A DNA stretch of 64,000 nucleotides from assembly GCF_026262505.1 (NCBI RefSeq), contig NC_067204.1, positions 19,074,860-19,138,859 on the forward strand, given 5' to 3'. The notes under the pieces are model-generated. The model had not been told where the DNA came from, made no database searches, and saw only the letters and a program-made list of their open reading frames with translations. The stretch is from Trichomonas vaginalis G3. Lineage: Eukaryota > Parabasalia > Trichomonadida > Trichomonadidae. A program made the position numbers and the translations under genes. Shown one piece after another: positions 20,562-28,318 of this stretch; position 1 is the stretch's first letter, and each line of letters begins with the position of its first letter.

Positions 20562-22153
20562 CTAATTCAACTCTTCCGCCAGAACTCTTATTATCATTAA
20601 TCTTTTTCATTAATTCAGTAATTACGTCATAAAGACTATATTCTGTTTTCGGTTCTGTAAATAATGAGTCAAAATTTCTTTTCATCATTACATCACTTAC
20701 ATTAATGATATCAGCTATACCTTTTTCATTTATTCTCTTCATTAGTTCTGCAATAATGACGAATATATAATCTGTTAATTTATTCTCTTCATCAAGGGTT
20801 ATAGAATGATTTGAAATCGAATCATTAACACCTCTAAATAAATCAATAACTTCGGGATACACGTTTTTAATGTCTCGAATAACCTGACCCGTATCCTCTG
20901 GTTTCTCCTCTTCTTCGTGGGCTTCGCCCTCGCCGCTACGCGGCTTTATGTCTCTAGCCATCATCAACGCAGCCATAACCGGAGGGTTTGTTGCTACCTG
21001 TTCGAAAATCTGTCCGTTATGTATGGTATATCTAAATAATTTCTTTGTGTTTGTTAAAACATTTGAAACAAGTCTTTTAAAACCATCTACAAAATTTCCC
21101 GTTTCACCTAATGTTCTTGCGGCATCTACAAGCTCACTCATTCCCGCTTTTGACCCCAAAAACGTCCATATTGCATTTATCTCACTCTGTATAGCTGTCC
21201 ATTCAGCGAAACTAACACCCGCATTCGCTAAGTCGAAAATGAAACCCAGTGGATCGAACTTAATTCCGCCTTCTTTTTCAATTTCAACGAACTCACTAAC
21301 ATGAGATTTTAAATATTCTTTCGTTAAAATCGTTTTTCCTGATGTCATGCTGTTAACGGAACTATCACCGTCAAAAGTTAACGAATTCAATTTCGTCATT
21401 GATGCTTTTATTTCATACACCGCTTTATCTATAGTTTTTGGCTCACCTTCTTTAGAAGTGTATGAAACATTAATGAATGAATTATATGTATTCATGAATG
21501 AGTTAAAATCAATGATTTTCATTAATGAAGCTTTTAATGATTCATTAACTACTGACTCCCTTAATTCAATTACTGAACTGTCATTAATGAAAGGTACACT
21601 GCAAACCGTCGAATTTGGATCAAATGCCGTAGTCGGTGAAGGAGTATTAATTATATAAGTCATTAAATCATTAAGTGATGTAAATAATGTTGTAATTCTT
21701 GATTTAATTTCTTTAGCATCTGTTATATACGGTAATTTTATTTCTGTAGTTTCTGAATTAAAGATATTCGCTAAAATGTTTTGTAAACTGTTTTGAACAG
21801 CTGTATAAACCGTTGAATTCGGAACCTTACGATTTCACCATCCTTAATAAAGGGCATTGCACATGGCGTAGTGCTTGGGTCAAATCTTTCGGGATTATAA
21901 TTCAACATATATTCTAATGCTTCATAAACAGACCTATATACTGTTGTGTTATCTTTTTCAATAATTTCACCTTTTATAAAGGCATTGTACATGGCGTTAA
22001 TATTGGAATGAATTTTTCATATTCTTTCCATGAGATATAATGTTCAGTTTTTCCATCAGTGATAATTAAACTCATCATCAAATGAAAACGTGTATGAACC
22101 AAAATTAATCTTTTCGCCCTATCAGCTTCATAAGAATATGCGGATATACTCAT
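20554..22153 (-). pseudogene. Proximal half of the fibre gene, two internal frameshifts
   Basis: From ATG 22153 the reading passes through frameshifts near 21975 and 21830 into the 369-residue open part ending at 20554. The N-terminal third has three diverged repeats of about 65-80 residues, each with P-C-x-(M/V)-P-F-I-(K/N) and a T-V-Y-x-(S/A)-V helix. The middle is helical. An in-frame hairpin at 20919-20944 encodes KPRSGEGEA. A further indel near 20556 separates it from the tail-collar half. A fused, trimeric virion fibre of over 1000 residues is inferred; the virion-attachment role of the N-terminal repeats is a guess. Confidence 0.65.
20919..20944 (-). repeat. Double hairpin inside the fibre gene
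   Basis: GGGC-TTC-GCCC (20919-20929) then GCCGC-TAC-GCGGC (20932-20944). The second hairpin is identical to that at 5633-5645. It lies in the coding region and keeps the frame. Confidence 0.75.
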
Positions 22154-22174
22154 ATTTTTAATTATAATAAAAAT

Positions 22175-22941
22175 GTTATTCTATTTGCAAAGTACTGACC
22201 TAATGATTACGGGACATTAAAATTACAAACTAACCTTGGTCTTCAGAATGAACCACTAGCTTTCAGAGTTCTTGATTTTAGCACTATCGCTTCATTTGTT
22301 ATAACAGACACTAACGATTTCATTATATTTGAAATTGATGGTATTAGTACTGAAATTCATTTTAAAGCAAGAAATAAATATGATATTGATACGTTAGAGA
22401 AAAAGATTCAGGATCTCATTGATGAAAAATTTAATGGAGCCGTTAACTGTGAATTAACTGATTCAGGAATAATAAAATTTAGTTCCGAAAAAGAATTTAA
22501 AATTACTGATATGACTCATCGAGCACGTTTATTACTAGGTGCTTATCATCAAGAATTACCATTAAAATCTTCTATTGAAAATCAGAAATATATAATTGAA
22601 ATGAAATCTGCACCCAACATATGTTATGGAAACTGTTTATATGTTGAATCAAAAATAAGTAATGTAACAGGAATTTCAGGAGTTAATAATAAAAATTCTG
22701 TTATAGAATATAAATCGTTCTGTTACGCCGTTAATTCTGTATTCATGCCTAATTTTCCGATTTTATTAAGCACGAAGGAAAATGGGTTCGAATTCAACCA
22801 CACCATTTAAAAGATATGACATTTAGATTAGTTGATTTTCAAGGCGAACCAATTGAAATTAAAGCTCCTGTGCAGATGACCATAGAAGTTGATTTTTGGT
22901 CTAATATAAGAGCTAATGGACTAGATGATGAACCAGGATAA
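22175..22941 (+). pseudogene. Probable minor virion protein, two frameshifts
   Basis: A plus-strand gene divergent from the fibre gene. An ATG at 22175 is followed by an indel near 22206. A long frame then runs to about 22800, and a second indel leads to the tail ending at TAA 22939-22941. The C-terminal segment M-T-F-R-L-V-D-F-Q-G-E-P-I followed by M-T-I-E-V-D-F-W resembles a motif I associate with minor structural proteins of Polintons and adintoviruses; this is from memory of the pattern, not a search. It has no membrane segment. It is inactive as written. Confidence 0.5.
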
Positions 22942-22951
22942 AAATATAAAT

Positions 22952-23575
22952 TTAAATTAATTCGTTAAAACATATTTCAAGCAAGAGTTTATATTCTGTT
23001 GAAAGTTTTGTGTATTCATTCGAATATTTATACTTAAACTCAACTCCTGTAGTTCCTGGTGTTTCGATTATTCTAATATTACCGATTTTCATAAATACCG
23101 GCATCTGACCGCAGTATTCGATTTCGGGGTCGAGATAATCAATAACGCACTGTTTCCCTGTTATTCTTGATATAACATTTTCTAAATCATCCTTTGTTAA
23201 AATTATTTGGTTCTTACTAATTAGATTTGCCAAAAGCTTCTTATCGTCTTTGAGTAATATTGTTTGGTATAAATTAAGGAGGTAATGGTCTACGTTATCT
23301 GAAGGATTAGTTTGAATAGTTGAATATGGATTATCTTGAGCTTCTCGCGATATGATTGGTTCTAATGGAGGTGGATATTCTAACTTTACTTCACTGTTAG
23401 CGTTTGCGTTTGACGCTGTGTTTAAATTAACGGATTTTAGCTCCGGTTCTTTATCTTTCAAGTTTTCGGAGCTGTAATTTTTGATTATAATATTATTTGT
23501 CGTTCTTGAATCAACATTCGACGTCGGTTCGATTGGAACATTCACTGCACCGGCTAAGATGGATTTACTTCTCAT
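22952..23575 (-). CDS. Unknown Maverick protein, 207 residues
   Basis: An intact frame with ATG at 23575. The N-terminal half is Asn/Ser/Glu-rich and probably disordered. The C-terminal 100 residues look folded, with alternating helices and strands, ending LLLEICFNELI. There are no cysteine-protease or other catalytic motifs. It is convergent with the 22175 gene (10 bp apart) and divergent from 23611 (35 bp between starts), which shows the dense virus-like packing. Confidence 0.55.
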   Translation of the reverse strand: MRSKSILAGAVNVPIEPTSNVDSRTTNNIIIKNYSSENLKDKEPELKSVNLNTASNANANSEVKLEYPPPLEPIISREAQDNPYSTIQTNPSDNVDHYLLNLYQTILLKDDKKLLANLISKNQIILTKDDLENVISRITGKQCVIDYLDPEIEYCGQMPVFMKIGNIRIIETPGTTGVEFKYKYSNEYTKLSTEYKLLLEICFNELI

Positions 23576-23610
23576 TTTCTAGAGAATAAAAACCTTTTAT
23601 TACTATAAAA

Positions 23611-24003
23611 ATGAATAATATCTTTGATAAAGGTTTAAACGTGAAACTTGAAAATGAAAATATAGTTGAATTCACTAAAACGGGCGCAGTTTATAAAGAT
23701 GTTGAGGTGTTAAATAAGAAATCAAAAGGCAGAAGTCGAAATATGAACATCGATTATAAACCATTTACTATTTACGTTAATGATGGTTCTGGTGGTTCAA
23801 ATATTAAATATGCCGAAAGTAATAGAGTTTATGCGTTAAAAGGTGAGGCACCATCAATTAAAAACAATTATTCTAATCTTTATCCTCAAAAACTGACTGA
23901 TCCAGAAAGTGTGGACATGAATGACACCAAAAATATAAACAGAAATGGTGATAGAGATGGATGGAATCTATTCACAACACATCATCTAAAAATAAAGCTT
24001 TAA
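23611..24003 (+). CDS. Unknown Maverick protein, 130 residues
   Basis: An intact hydrophilic frame with no recognised domain. It has a run of basic residues near position 40 (NKKSKGRSRN) and a polar C-terminus. Its stop overlaps the 3' end of the packaging ATPase on the other strand by 4 bp. The function is unknown. Confidence 0.5.
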   Translation: MNNIFDKGLNVKLENENIVEFTKTGAVYKDVEVLNKKSKGRSRNMNIDYKPFTIYVNDGSGGSNIKYAESNRVYALKGEAPSIKNNYSNLYPQKLTDPESVDMNDTKNINRNGDRDGWNLFTTHHLKIKL

Positions 24004-24887
24004 AATAATGTTGGTCTTTCCCAAGGTATATTTTTAACATTAATTGTATTAGTCATTATATGAACTTCTAAATATGAACGTGGTGAAATGAGTGATTTAT
24101 AAGCATCCCAGATTTCATCAAAAGGTAATGTTATTCCTGATTGCTTCCAAATTAATTCTATATCGTATTTTGAGAAACCTTGAAATATAACGAAATCAGT
24201 AATTAAACGTTTTATGTTTAAAGCTAAAAACCTCCACGTTTGCATAAGTATTGCAACAGTCATGTGATAATGTCTGACTTTAGTAATTAAATTAGCTAAT
24301 GGTGAATCTGGTTTTGAAACTAAACCTTTACCAGCGAAATCATCACAAACTAATAAAGTGTTTGATGGATATTTTTTAAAAGGATATTTTGAAAGTTTCG
24401 AGAGAATGTAGTTTGTCAATCGTTTCATATCATGCGTACCATCCTGCTGTCTCAAATGATGTTTATCAATAATTCTTTCCATTTCTTCCGAGGTCTTTTG
24501 CATTCCTGATTGTATAAATTCAACTATTGCATAATATTTCTTCTTTCTTCTTATATATCGTTGAAGAAAAGAAATTAATTCGCTATCTGGAACTTTAATT
24601 ACTGATGCCTGAACTTTACTCATAAACGTCTTCGCTGTTGAATTCATTGAATCTGAAGTTGCTGATATAATGATTTGGTCATAATATGAATCTTGACCTA
24701 ATCGTTCAGTAATTAAAATATGACGAATTAAATTAAAAGTCTTTCCCGAACCCATTTTTCCGCAATAGAAATACACACCGTTTGAACAGAACTGATAATC
24801 CTTACTGAAGGGAAGAATTAATGAACTATTGAGTTTATCAGATTTTTCATTCATTTTTTCATCTACTTCTTCAAATAAATGTTTCAT
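24000..24887 (-). CDS. Genome-packaging ATPase (A32-like)
   Basis: An intact 295-residue frame. Walker A is GKMGSGKT near residue 43, Walker B is L-L-V-C-D-D-F near 184, and a sensor-like I-L-M-Q-T-W is near 215. This order and length fit the FtsK/HerA-type packaging ATPases of Polintons, virophages and poxviruses, which pump the genome into the capsid. The catalytic motifs look complete. It is one of the best preserved genes of the element and supports a virion-forming ancestry. It is divergent from 24904, with 16 bp between the starts. Confidence 0.9.
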   Translation of the reverse strand: MKHLFEEVDEKMNEKSDKLNSSLILPFSKDYQFCSNGVYFYCGKMGSGKTFNLIRHILITERLGQDSYYDQIIISATSDSMNSTAKTFMSKVQASVIKVPDSELISFLQRYIRRKKKYYAIVEFIQSGMQKTSEEMERIIDKHHLRQQDGTHDMKRLTNYILSKLSKYPFKKYPSNTLLVCDDFAGKGLVSKPDSPLANLITKVRHYHMTVAILMQTWRFLALNIKRLITDFVIFQGFSKYDIELIWKQSGITLPFDEIWDAYKSLISPRSYLEVHIMTNTINVKNIPWERPTLF

Positions 24888-24903
24888 TTTATTATAATTA
24901 AAA

Positions 24904-25793
24904 ATGCAAGTCAGAAATTTTGTTAATACCGTTCCCAGTCTTAATGATAAAAGTATTAAAATCTATTATGAGCACATATTTTCACAACCGTTTAAAATAA
25001 TCAATGGTGAATACATTTATGAATACCCTAAACACTGGGTTGATTATAACACTGGCGAAAAAGCAATTGAAATAAGACAGATAAAAACCATTCCTGCAGG
25101 ACGAACCATTGAATTATATAACTTTGGAATAATAAGAGATAATCATCAATATGATTTACAGATTTATATAGATTTAGACACAGGAGATGATATGACAGCA
25201 TTTAATAAAAAGATTAAATCGGTTCTTATTGAACAGTTAAAAGGTGCCGGATATCCTCAACCTAATGAAGTTGATATGTTTTATAGTTTTGAAACTAATT
25301 CAATAGAATTTCGTGTTAATTCAAATTCAAAAGCTGGTTTCATATTTGATTTAAAAGATGGTGCTGTCGCGTGATGAGATTGAAAATATATACACGAATA
25401 ATAATTTTAGAGCTATTACAGGAATCAATGATGAAGAATGTTTTAAGAAAATGGCTCTTTTTGGAGCAAAAGAAATAGCATTAATCGACCTTTTAGAATA
25501 TTTACCAAAATCAATAGCCGTGAGGCAGAAGGTAATTTATTAACTTCAATTTCTTTTCACAGCGTTTGGTCAAGAGAACCAGTAATAATTAAATCGAGTA
25601 TAAGTGAGTTCGCAGAAGATTCAATTTTATGTTTAACGAACTGCTTATATTCTCCGCCGAAGCATTATTCAATAACTAATTTGTTAATAAATTTAATATA
25701 AAATTAGTTGAACCATCGAGCCTAAAAGATATTGTCCTTCCTGGTGATAGAAAAGATAGTATTATTATCGAACTCATATTAATCGCTTATTAA
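24904..25793 (+). pseudogene. Probable minor capsid-like protein, three frameshifts
   Basis: The open first part (156 codons) is strand-rich with Y-E-Y-P-K-H-W-V-D-Y and G-R-T-I-E-L-Y. Indels near 25367, 25525 and 25680 then move the reading to the end at TAA 25791-25793. The last 25 residues include L-P-G-D-R-K-D-S-I-I-I-E, similar to L-P-E-D-R-K-D in the 5699-6538 protein. The two may therefore be paralogous jelly-roll virion proteins. It is inactive as written; the function is inferred from this similarity and context. Confidence 0.5.
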
Positions 25794-25810
25794 AATTTAA
25801 TTATATATAA

Positions 25811-26107
25811 ATGAGTTCAACGACTGAAAGCGCATGGGCTAGTTTTGATGAAGACCCTAAACCGCGGAACTATAATAGAATTGTAATTCCTGTAGGTCTT
25901 TTATTAGCTGCTGGTGCTGTAGCGGGACCATATTTATATAGAAATTTATATAGAACACCGATTAATTCAACTGCCGGGGCTGATCTTATTCCAACAGGTC
26001 TGAAAAAATCTACACCGATTCAAGCAAGCACGACACAGAAAGCGCAAGGAAGGCAACTCCCACATAGTACGCCCGCAGTTAATTATTTAAAGAATAGAAG
26101 AAATTAA
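25811..26107 (+). CDS. Small single-pass membrane protein
   Basis: 98 residues with one hydrophobic helix at about 24-45 (IVIPVGLLLAAGAVAGPYLY). It is flanked by an acidic N-terminus and a polar, basic C-terminus. It is the first of four tightly packed small genes. A role in virion entry or membrane association is possible; nothing more specific can be said. Confidence 0.6.
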   Translation: MSSTTESAWASFDEDPKPRNYNRIVIPVGLLLAAGAVAGPYLYRNLYRTPINSTAGADLIPTGLKKSTPIQASTTQKAQGRQLPHSTPAVNYLKNRRN

Positions 26108-26117
26108 TTTGTAATAA

Positions 26118-26318
26118 ATGACGTCGTTAAATGTAAAAATAATTTGTGATGATATTACTATCATTGATGATGTAAGTAAATGTGCTAATATAATTGATAG
26201 AATTAATGAACTAATAAAGAGGTTCAGTGGTGAAAAAGTCAGAGTTTCATTAACGTTTAGCTCCGATGAAAAATTTTATGAGTTAATCATTATGAGAAAT
26301 GATTTTAATAAGCATTAA
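26118..26318 (+). CDS. Small unknown protein, 66 residues
   Basis: A compact frame starting 11 bp after the preceding stop and ending with its stop immediately before the next ATG. It has alternating strands and helices and no motif. Its placement in the packed cluster argues that it is real. Confidence 0.5.
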   Translation: MTSLNVKIICDDITIIDDVSKCANIIDRINELIKRFSGEKVRVSLTFSSDEKFYELIIMRNDFNKH

Positions 26319-26822
26319 ATGGTATTTTCAACACTATCAGCTTTGTATGGAGGTTATAAAGCTATTGACGGTTTAACTGGTGGAGCTGTATCAAAAGCTT
26401 TAAAAAATAATGCTGGAATGCTTGTGGGAGCTGCTGCCAGAAAATTAAAATCTGAAAAGTTAAAGAAATTAGGTAACTGGGTCGCTGACCAGTCGCAAAA
26501 CCTTTTAGGTGAAGATAATGAAATATCTAAGCAGCTAAAAGATTTTAAAGGTCAGCTGAATGGTGAAGAGTTTAAATTAAATTCACTTAAAGAAAAGGAG
26601 AAACAGCCAGAATATCCACCAGTTGAGGCACCGCCGATTAATTCAGCACCAGCGCCAGTAACTGCGGTCGCACCATATGACCCTGGCGGTTATGGAAGAC
26701 CTTTTGACCCTAAAACAGGAGATTCGAATTGGTTCCATTACGGTCGAAGATATATTTTAGCTAAAATCGCAAAAGCAAAGAAACTGTTAAAAACTAAAAA
26801 GAAACCAAGAGTTTTAAAGTAA
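26319..26822 (+). CDS. Unknown virion-like protein with amphipathic start and basic tail
   Basis: 167 residues. The N-terminal 30 are Gly/Ala-rich and amphipathic (LSALYGGYKAIDGLTGGAVS). A charged helix and a Pro/Ala-rich linker (near 95-125) follow, and the C-terminus is strongly basic (KKLLKTKKKPRVLK). Such a layout recalls virion cement or membrane-active proteins of adenovirus type, but there is no direct sequence match. It starts right after the stop of the previous gene. Confidence 0.55.
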   Translation: MVFSTLSALYGGYKAIDGLTGGAVSKALKNNAGMLVGAAARKLKSEKLKKLGNWVADQSQNLLGEDNEISKQLKDFKGQLNGEEFKLNSLKEKEKQPEYPPVEAPPINSAPAPVTAVAPYDPGGYGRPFDPKTGDSNWFHYGRRYILAKIAKAKKLLKTKKKPRVLK

Positions 26823-26826
26823 TTAA

Positions 26827-27045
26827 ATGGTTAGAGATGTTCTCGAATACCCTGCACCACCTGAAACGCCTAACAATAATGATTTATATAATCGATTGAA
26901 AACTTTAGGTAAAGCGTATTTATGGTTTAATTATCCTTATCATATAGCGGCTTATAAACTTTATAAACACTATAAAGAAAGTAATAGACCTTCAACCGAC
27001 CTAGTTGATCCGCAGGAATTAAGGAAAAGACGACGAAGCCGCTAA
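26827..27045 (+). CDS. Small basic protein; stop codon in a hairpin loop
   Basis: 72 residues, aromatic-rich in the middle (YLWFNYPYHIAAYKLYKHY) and ending in RKRRRSR. It starts 4 bp after the preceding stop. Its TAA stop is the 3-nt loop of the hairpin GCCGC-TAA-GCGGC. The function is unknown; a DNA-binding or nuclear-targeted virion protein is possible from the basic tail. Confidence 0.55.
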   Translation: MVRDVLEYPAPPETPNNNDLYNRLKTLGKAYLWFNYPYHIAAYKLYKHYKESNRPSTDLVDPQELRKRRRSR

Positions 27046-27071
27046 GCGGCTCAGATGGACTCAGAGAGTCC
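27038..27071 (+). terminator. Double hairpin at the end of the 26827 gene
   Basis: GCCGC-TAA-GCGGC (27038-27050) and GGACTC-AGA-GAGTCC (27057-27071). The gene's stop codon is exactly the first loop. The second stem differs from GGGCTC/GAGCCC by a change on each arm that keeps pairing, so the structure appears to be under selection. Confidence 0.6.
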
Positions 27072-27126
27072 TCATAAAAAATAAAGTTAATTTTAAAAAT
27101 ATTTTTTATTTTTTACTTTTAATAAA

Positions 27127-27357
27127 ATGAGTACTAAAATTACTGAAGCAACAAAACAAAAGTTTTTAGTTGAATACATTAAATCAGGAACTATTCCAGA
27201 AGGTTTTTATGTTCATCAAATGAAAGATGGTAGAGTTCAATTTAGAAAAATTAAGCAGCCATTAGATAAAAATGGTATTTTGAGAAAGATTAAATTATAT
27301 GAAGATAATATAGCAGAACTGAAGAAGAAGTTAGAAGAAATGGATAAATCAGATTAA
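27127..27357 (+). CDS. Small Maverick protein with a KDGRVQFRKIKQPL motif
   Basis: 76 residues. The central Y-V-H-Q-M-K-D-G-R-V-Q-F-R-K-x-K-x-P-L block resembles the one in the 6892-7350 protein near the other end of the element. It is followed by a charged C-terminal coiled coil (KKKLEEMDKSD). A run of TTTTAAAAATA precedes the gene. The function is unknown. Confidence 0.6.
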   Translation: MSTKITEATKQKFLVEYIKSGTIPEGFYVHQMKDGRVQFRKIKQPLDKNGILRKIKLYEDNIAELKKKLEEMDKSD

Positions 27358-27390
27358 GCCGCTTAGCGGCGAGATGGACTCAAAGAGTCC
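27358..27390 (+). terminator. Double hairpin at the end of the 27127 gene
   Basis: GCCGC-TTA-GCGGC (27358-27370), linker GAGAT, GGACTC-AAA-GAGTCC (27376-27390). It starts right after the TAA stop. Confidence 0.6.
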
Positions 27391-27429
27391 TCATGAAATA
27401 ATAAATTTTATTTTTATATAAAAATTATT

Positions 27430-27547
27430 AATTATCGCTTCATTACTTCTCATCTCCCGTGAAGCTCGTTTATGGTATGAATCTATAAAAGAGTTTGAAG
27501 ACAGCAGCGATGACATCCCTGAATCATGCCAGCATATTTACTGTTGA
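27430..27547 (+). pseudogene. Possible short coding remnant
   Basis: A plus-strand frame without an ATG ends at TGA 27545-27547 and encodes L-L-L-I-S-R-E-A-R-L-W-Y-E-S-I-K-E-F-E-D. Its codon pattern looks more protein-like than the surrounding AT-rich DNA. It could be the tail of a decayed gene or chance; no family is recognised. Confidence 0.2.
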
Positions 27548-27552
27548 AAATT

Positions 27553-28159
27553 CACAAGGTTAGAAATGAGGTTAGATATCGGGTTAGATCTACCCTAAGC
27601 CGCGTAGCGGCGAGATGGGCTCAAAGAGCCCTCTAAATTAATTTTATCATTTATGAAAAATTTAGTATATACAGAAATTAAAAAATTTTTGAGTTAATTT
27701 ATTTTTAAGTTTATTTTTTTACTCTGGGTGTTAAAATCTATGATAAAAAAAAATAAATAAAAAATTTTAACGTTAATTTTTTAAAGTTTATTTTTAAAAA
27801 ATCATTTTTTATTTTGAGTAGTGTCAAAAATTTTAACGTTAATTTTTTAAAGTTTATTTTTAAAAAATTATTTTTTATTTTGTGAAGTGTCAAAATTTTT
27901 AACGTCAATTTTTAAGTTTATTTTTTTTTAAAAAATATTTTTTTTATTTTTTGTAAATGTCAAAAATTTTAACGTTAATTTTTAAGTTTATTTTTTAAAA
28001 AAAATATTTTTTTTATTTTTGTAAATGTCAAAAATTTTAACGTTAATTTTTAAGTTTATTTTTTAAAAAATATTTTTTTTATTTTTGTAAATGTCAAAAT
28101 ATTTTACATGTCAAACGGTTTTTTGCAGATTCTAGTAATTTGAGTACTAAGGGGTGTAG
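27553..28159 (-). repeat. Maverick right terminal inverted repeat
   Basis: The reverse complement of 5091-5692, with the same order of elements: TAGATC motif block, double hairpin (27599-27632), then about five units of about 60 bp with AACGTTAA cores, ending AAGGGGTGTAG. The two repeats differ mainly by indels in A/T runs. Confidence 0.88.
27599..27632 (+). terminator. Double hairpin in the right terminal repeat
   Basis: GCCGC-GTA-GCGGC (27599-27611), GAGAT, GGGCTC-AAA-GAGCCC (27618-27632). It is the mirror of 5613-5645 as part of the terminal repeat. Confidence 0.55.
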
Positions 28160-28318
28160 ACCCTTGGTACCCAATTACTAGATACTAACTAGATATATCA
28201 TTAATTCAGTGCTGCCAGCCGGAGGAGCTTCTTTTCGACGAATTCATTCCTATGGTGTACTGATTATTAGACTTATCCCATTGTTCTGTTTATAAATTTA
28301 TTGTTTTTATAATATATA

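Larger units (their letters stand above)
5091..28159. mobile_element. Complete Maverick/Polinton element, about 23.07 kb, degenerate
   Basis: The element is bounded by long terminal inverted repeats starting CTACACCCCTTAGTACTC. It encodes the Polinton hallmark set: retrovirus-like integrase (17909-18985), protein-primed DNA polymerase B (9672-13374), packaging ATPase (24000-24887) and a probable major capsid protein (7377-8951). Additional genes are a primase-SF3 helicase, KilA-N protein, HNH endonuclease and a phage-like fibre. Several genes carry frameshifts or a nonsense codon, so this copy is probably not autonomous. No clean 6-bp target duplication is present; the 4 bp CTAC at the target coincides with the repeat terminus. 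Mavericks are known to be very abundant in T. vaginalis. Confidence 0.93.

Noticed and set aside
24904-25793. Spliced introns to explain the broken frames
   Set aside because: The breaks look like single-base shifts with continuous coding on both sides, and no trichomonad-type splice sites (GTAYGT, ACTAACACACAG) were noticed.
5091-28159. Infecting virus genome or prophage contamination
   Set aside because: Terminal inverted repeats, integrase, decay and host flanks on both sides show an integrated, old element.
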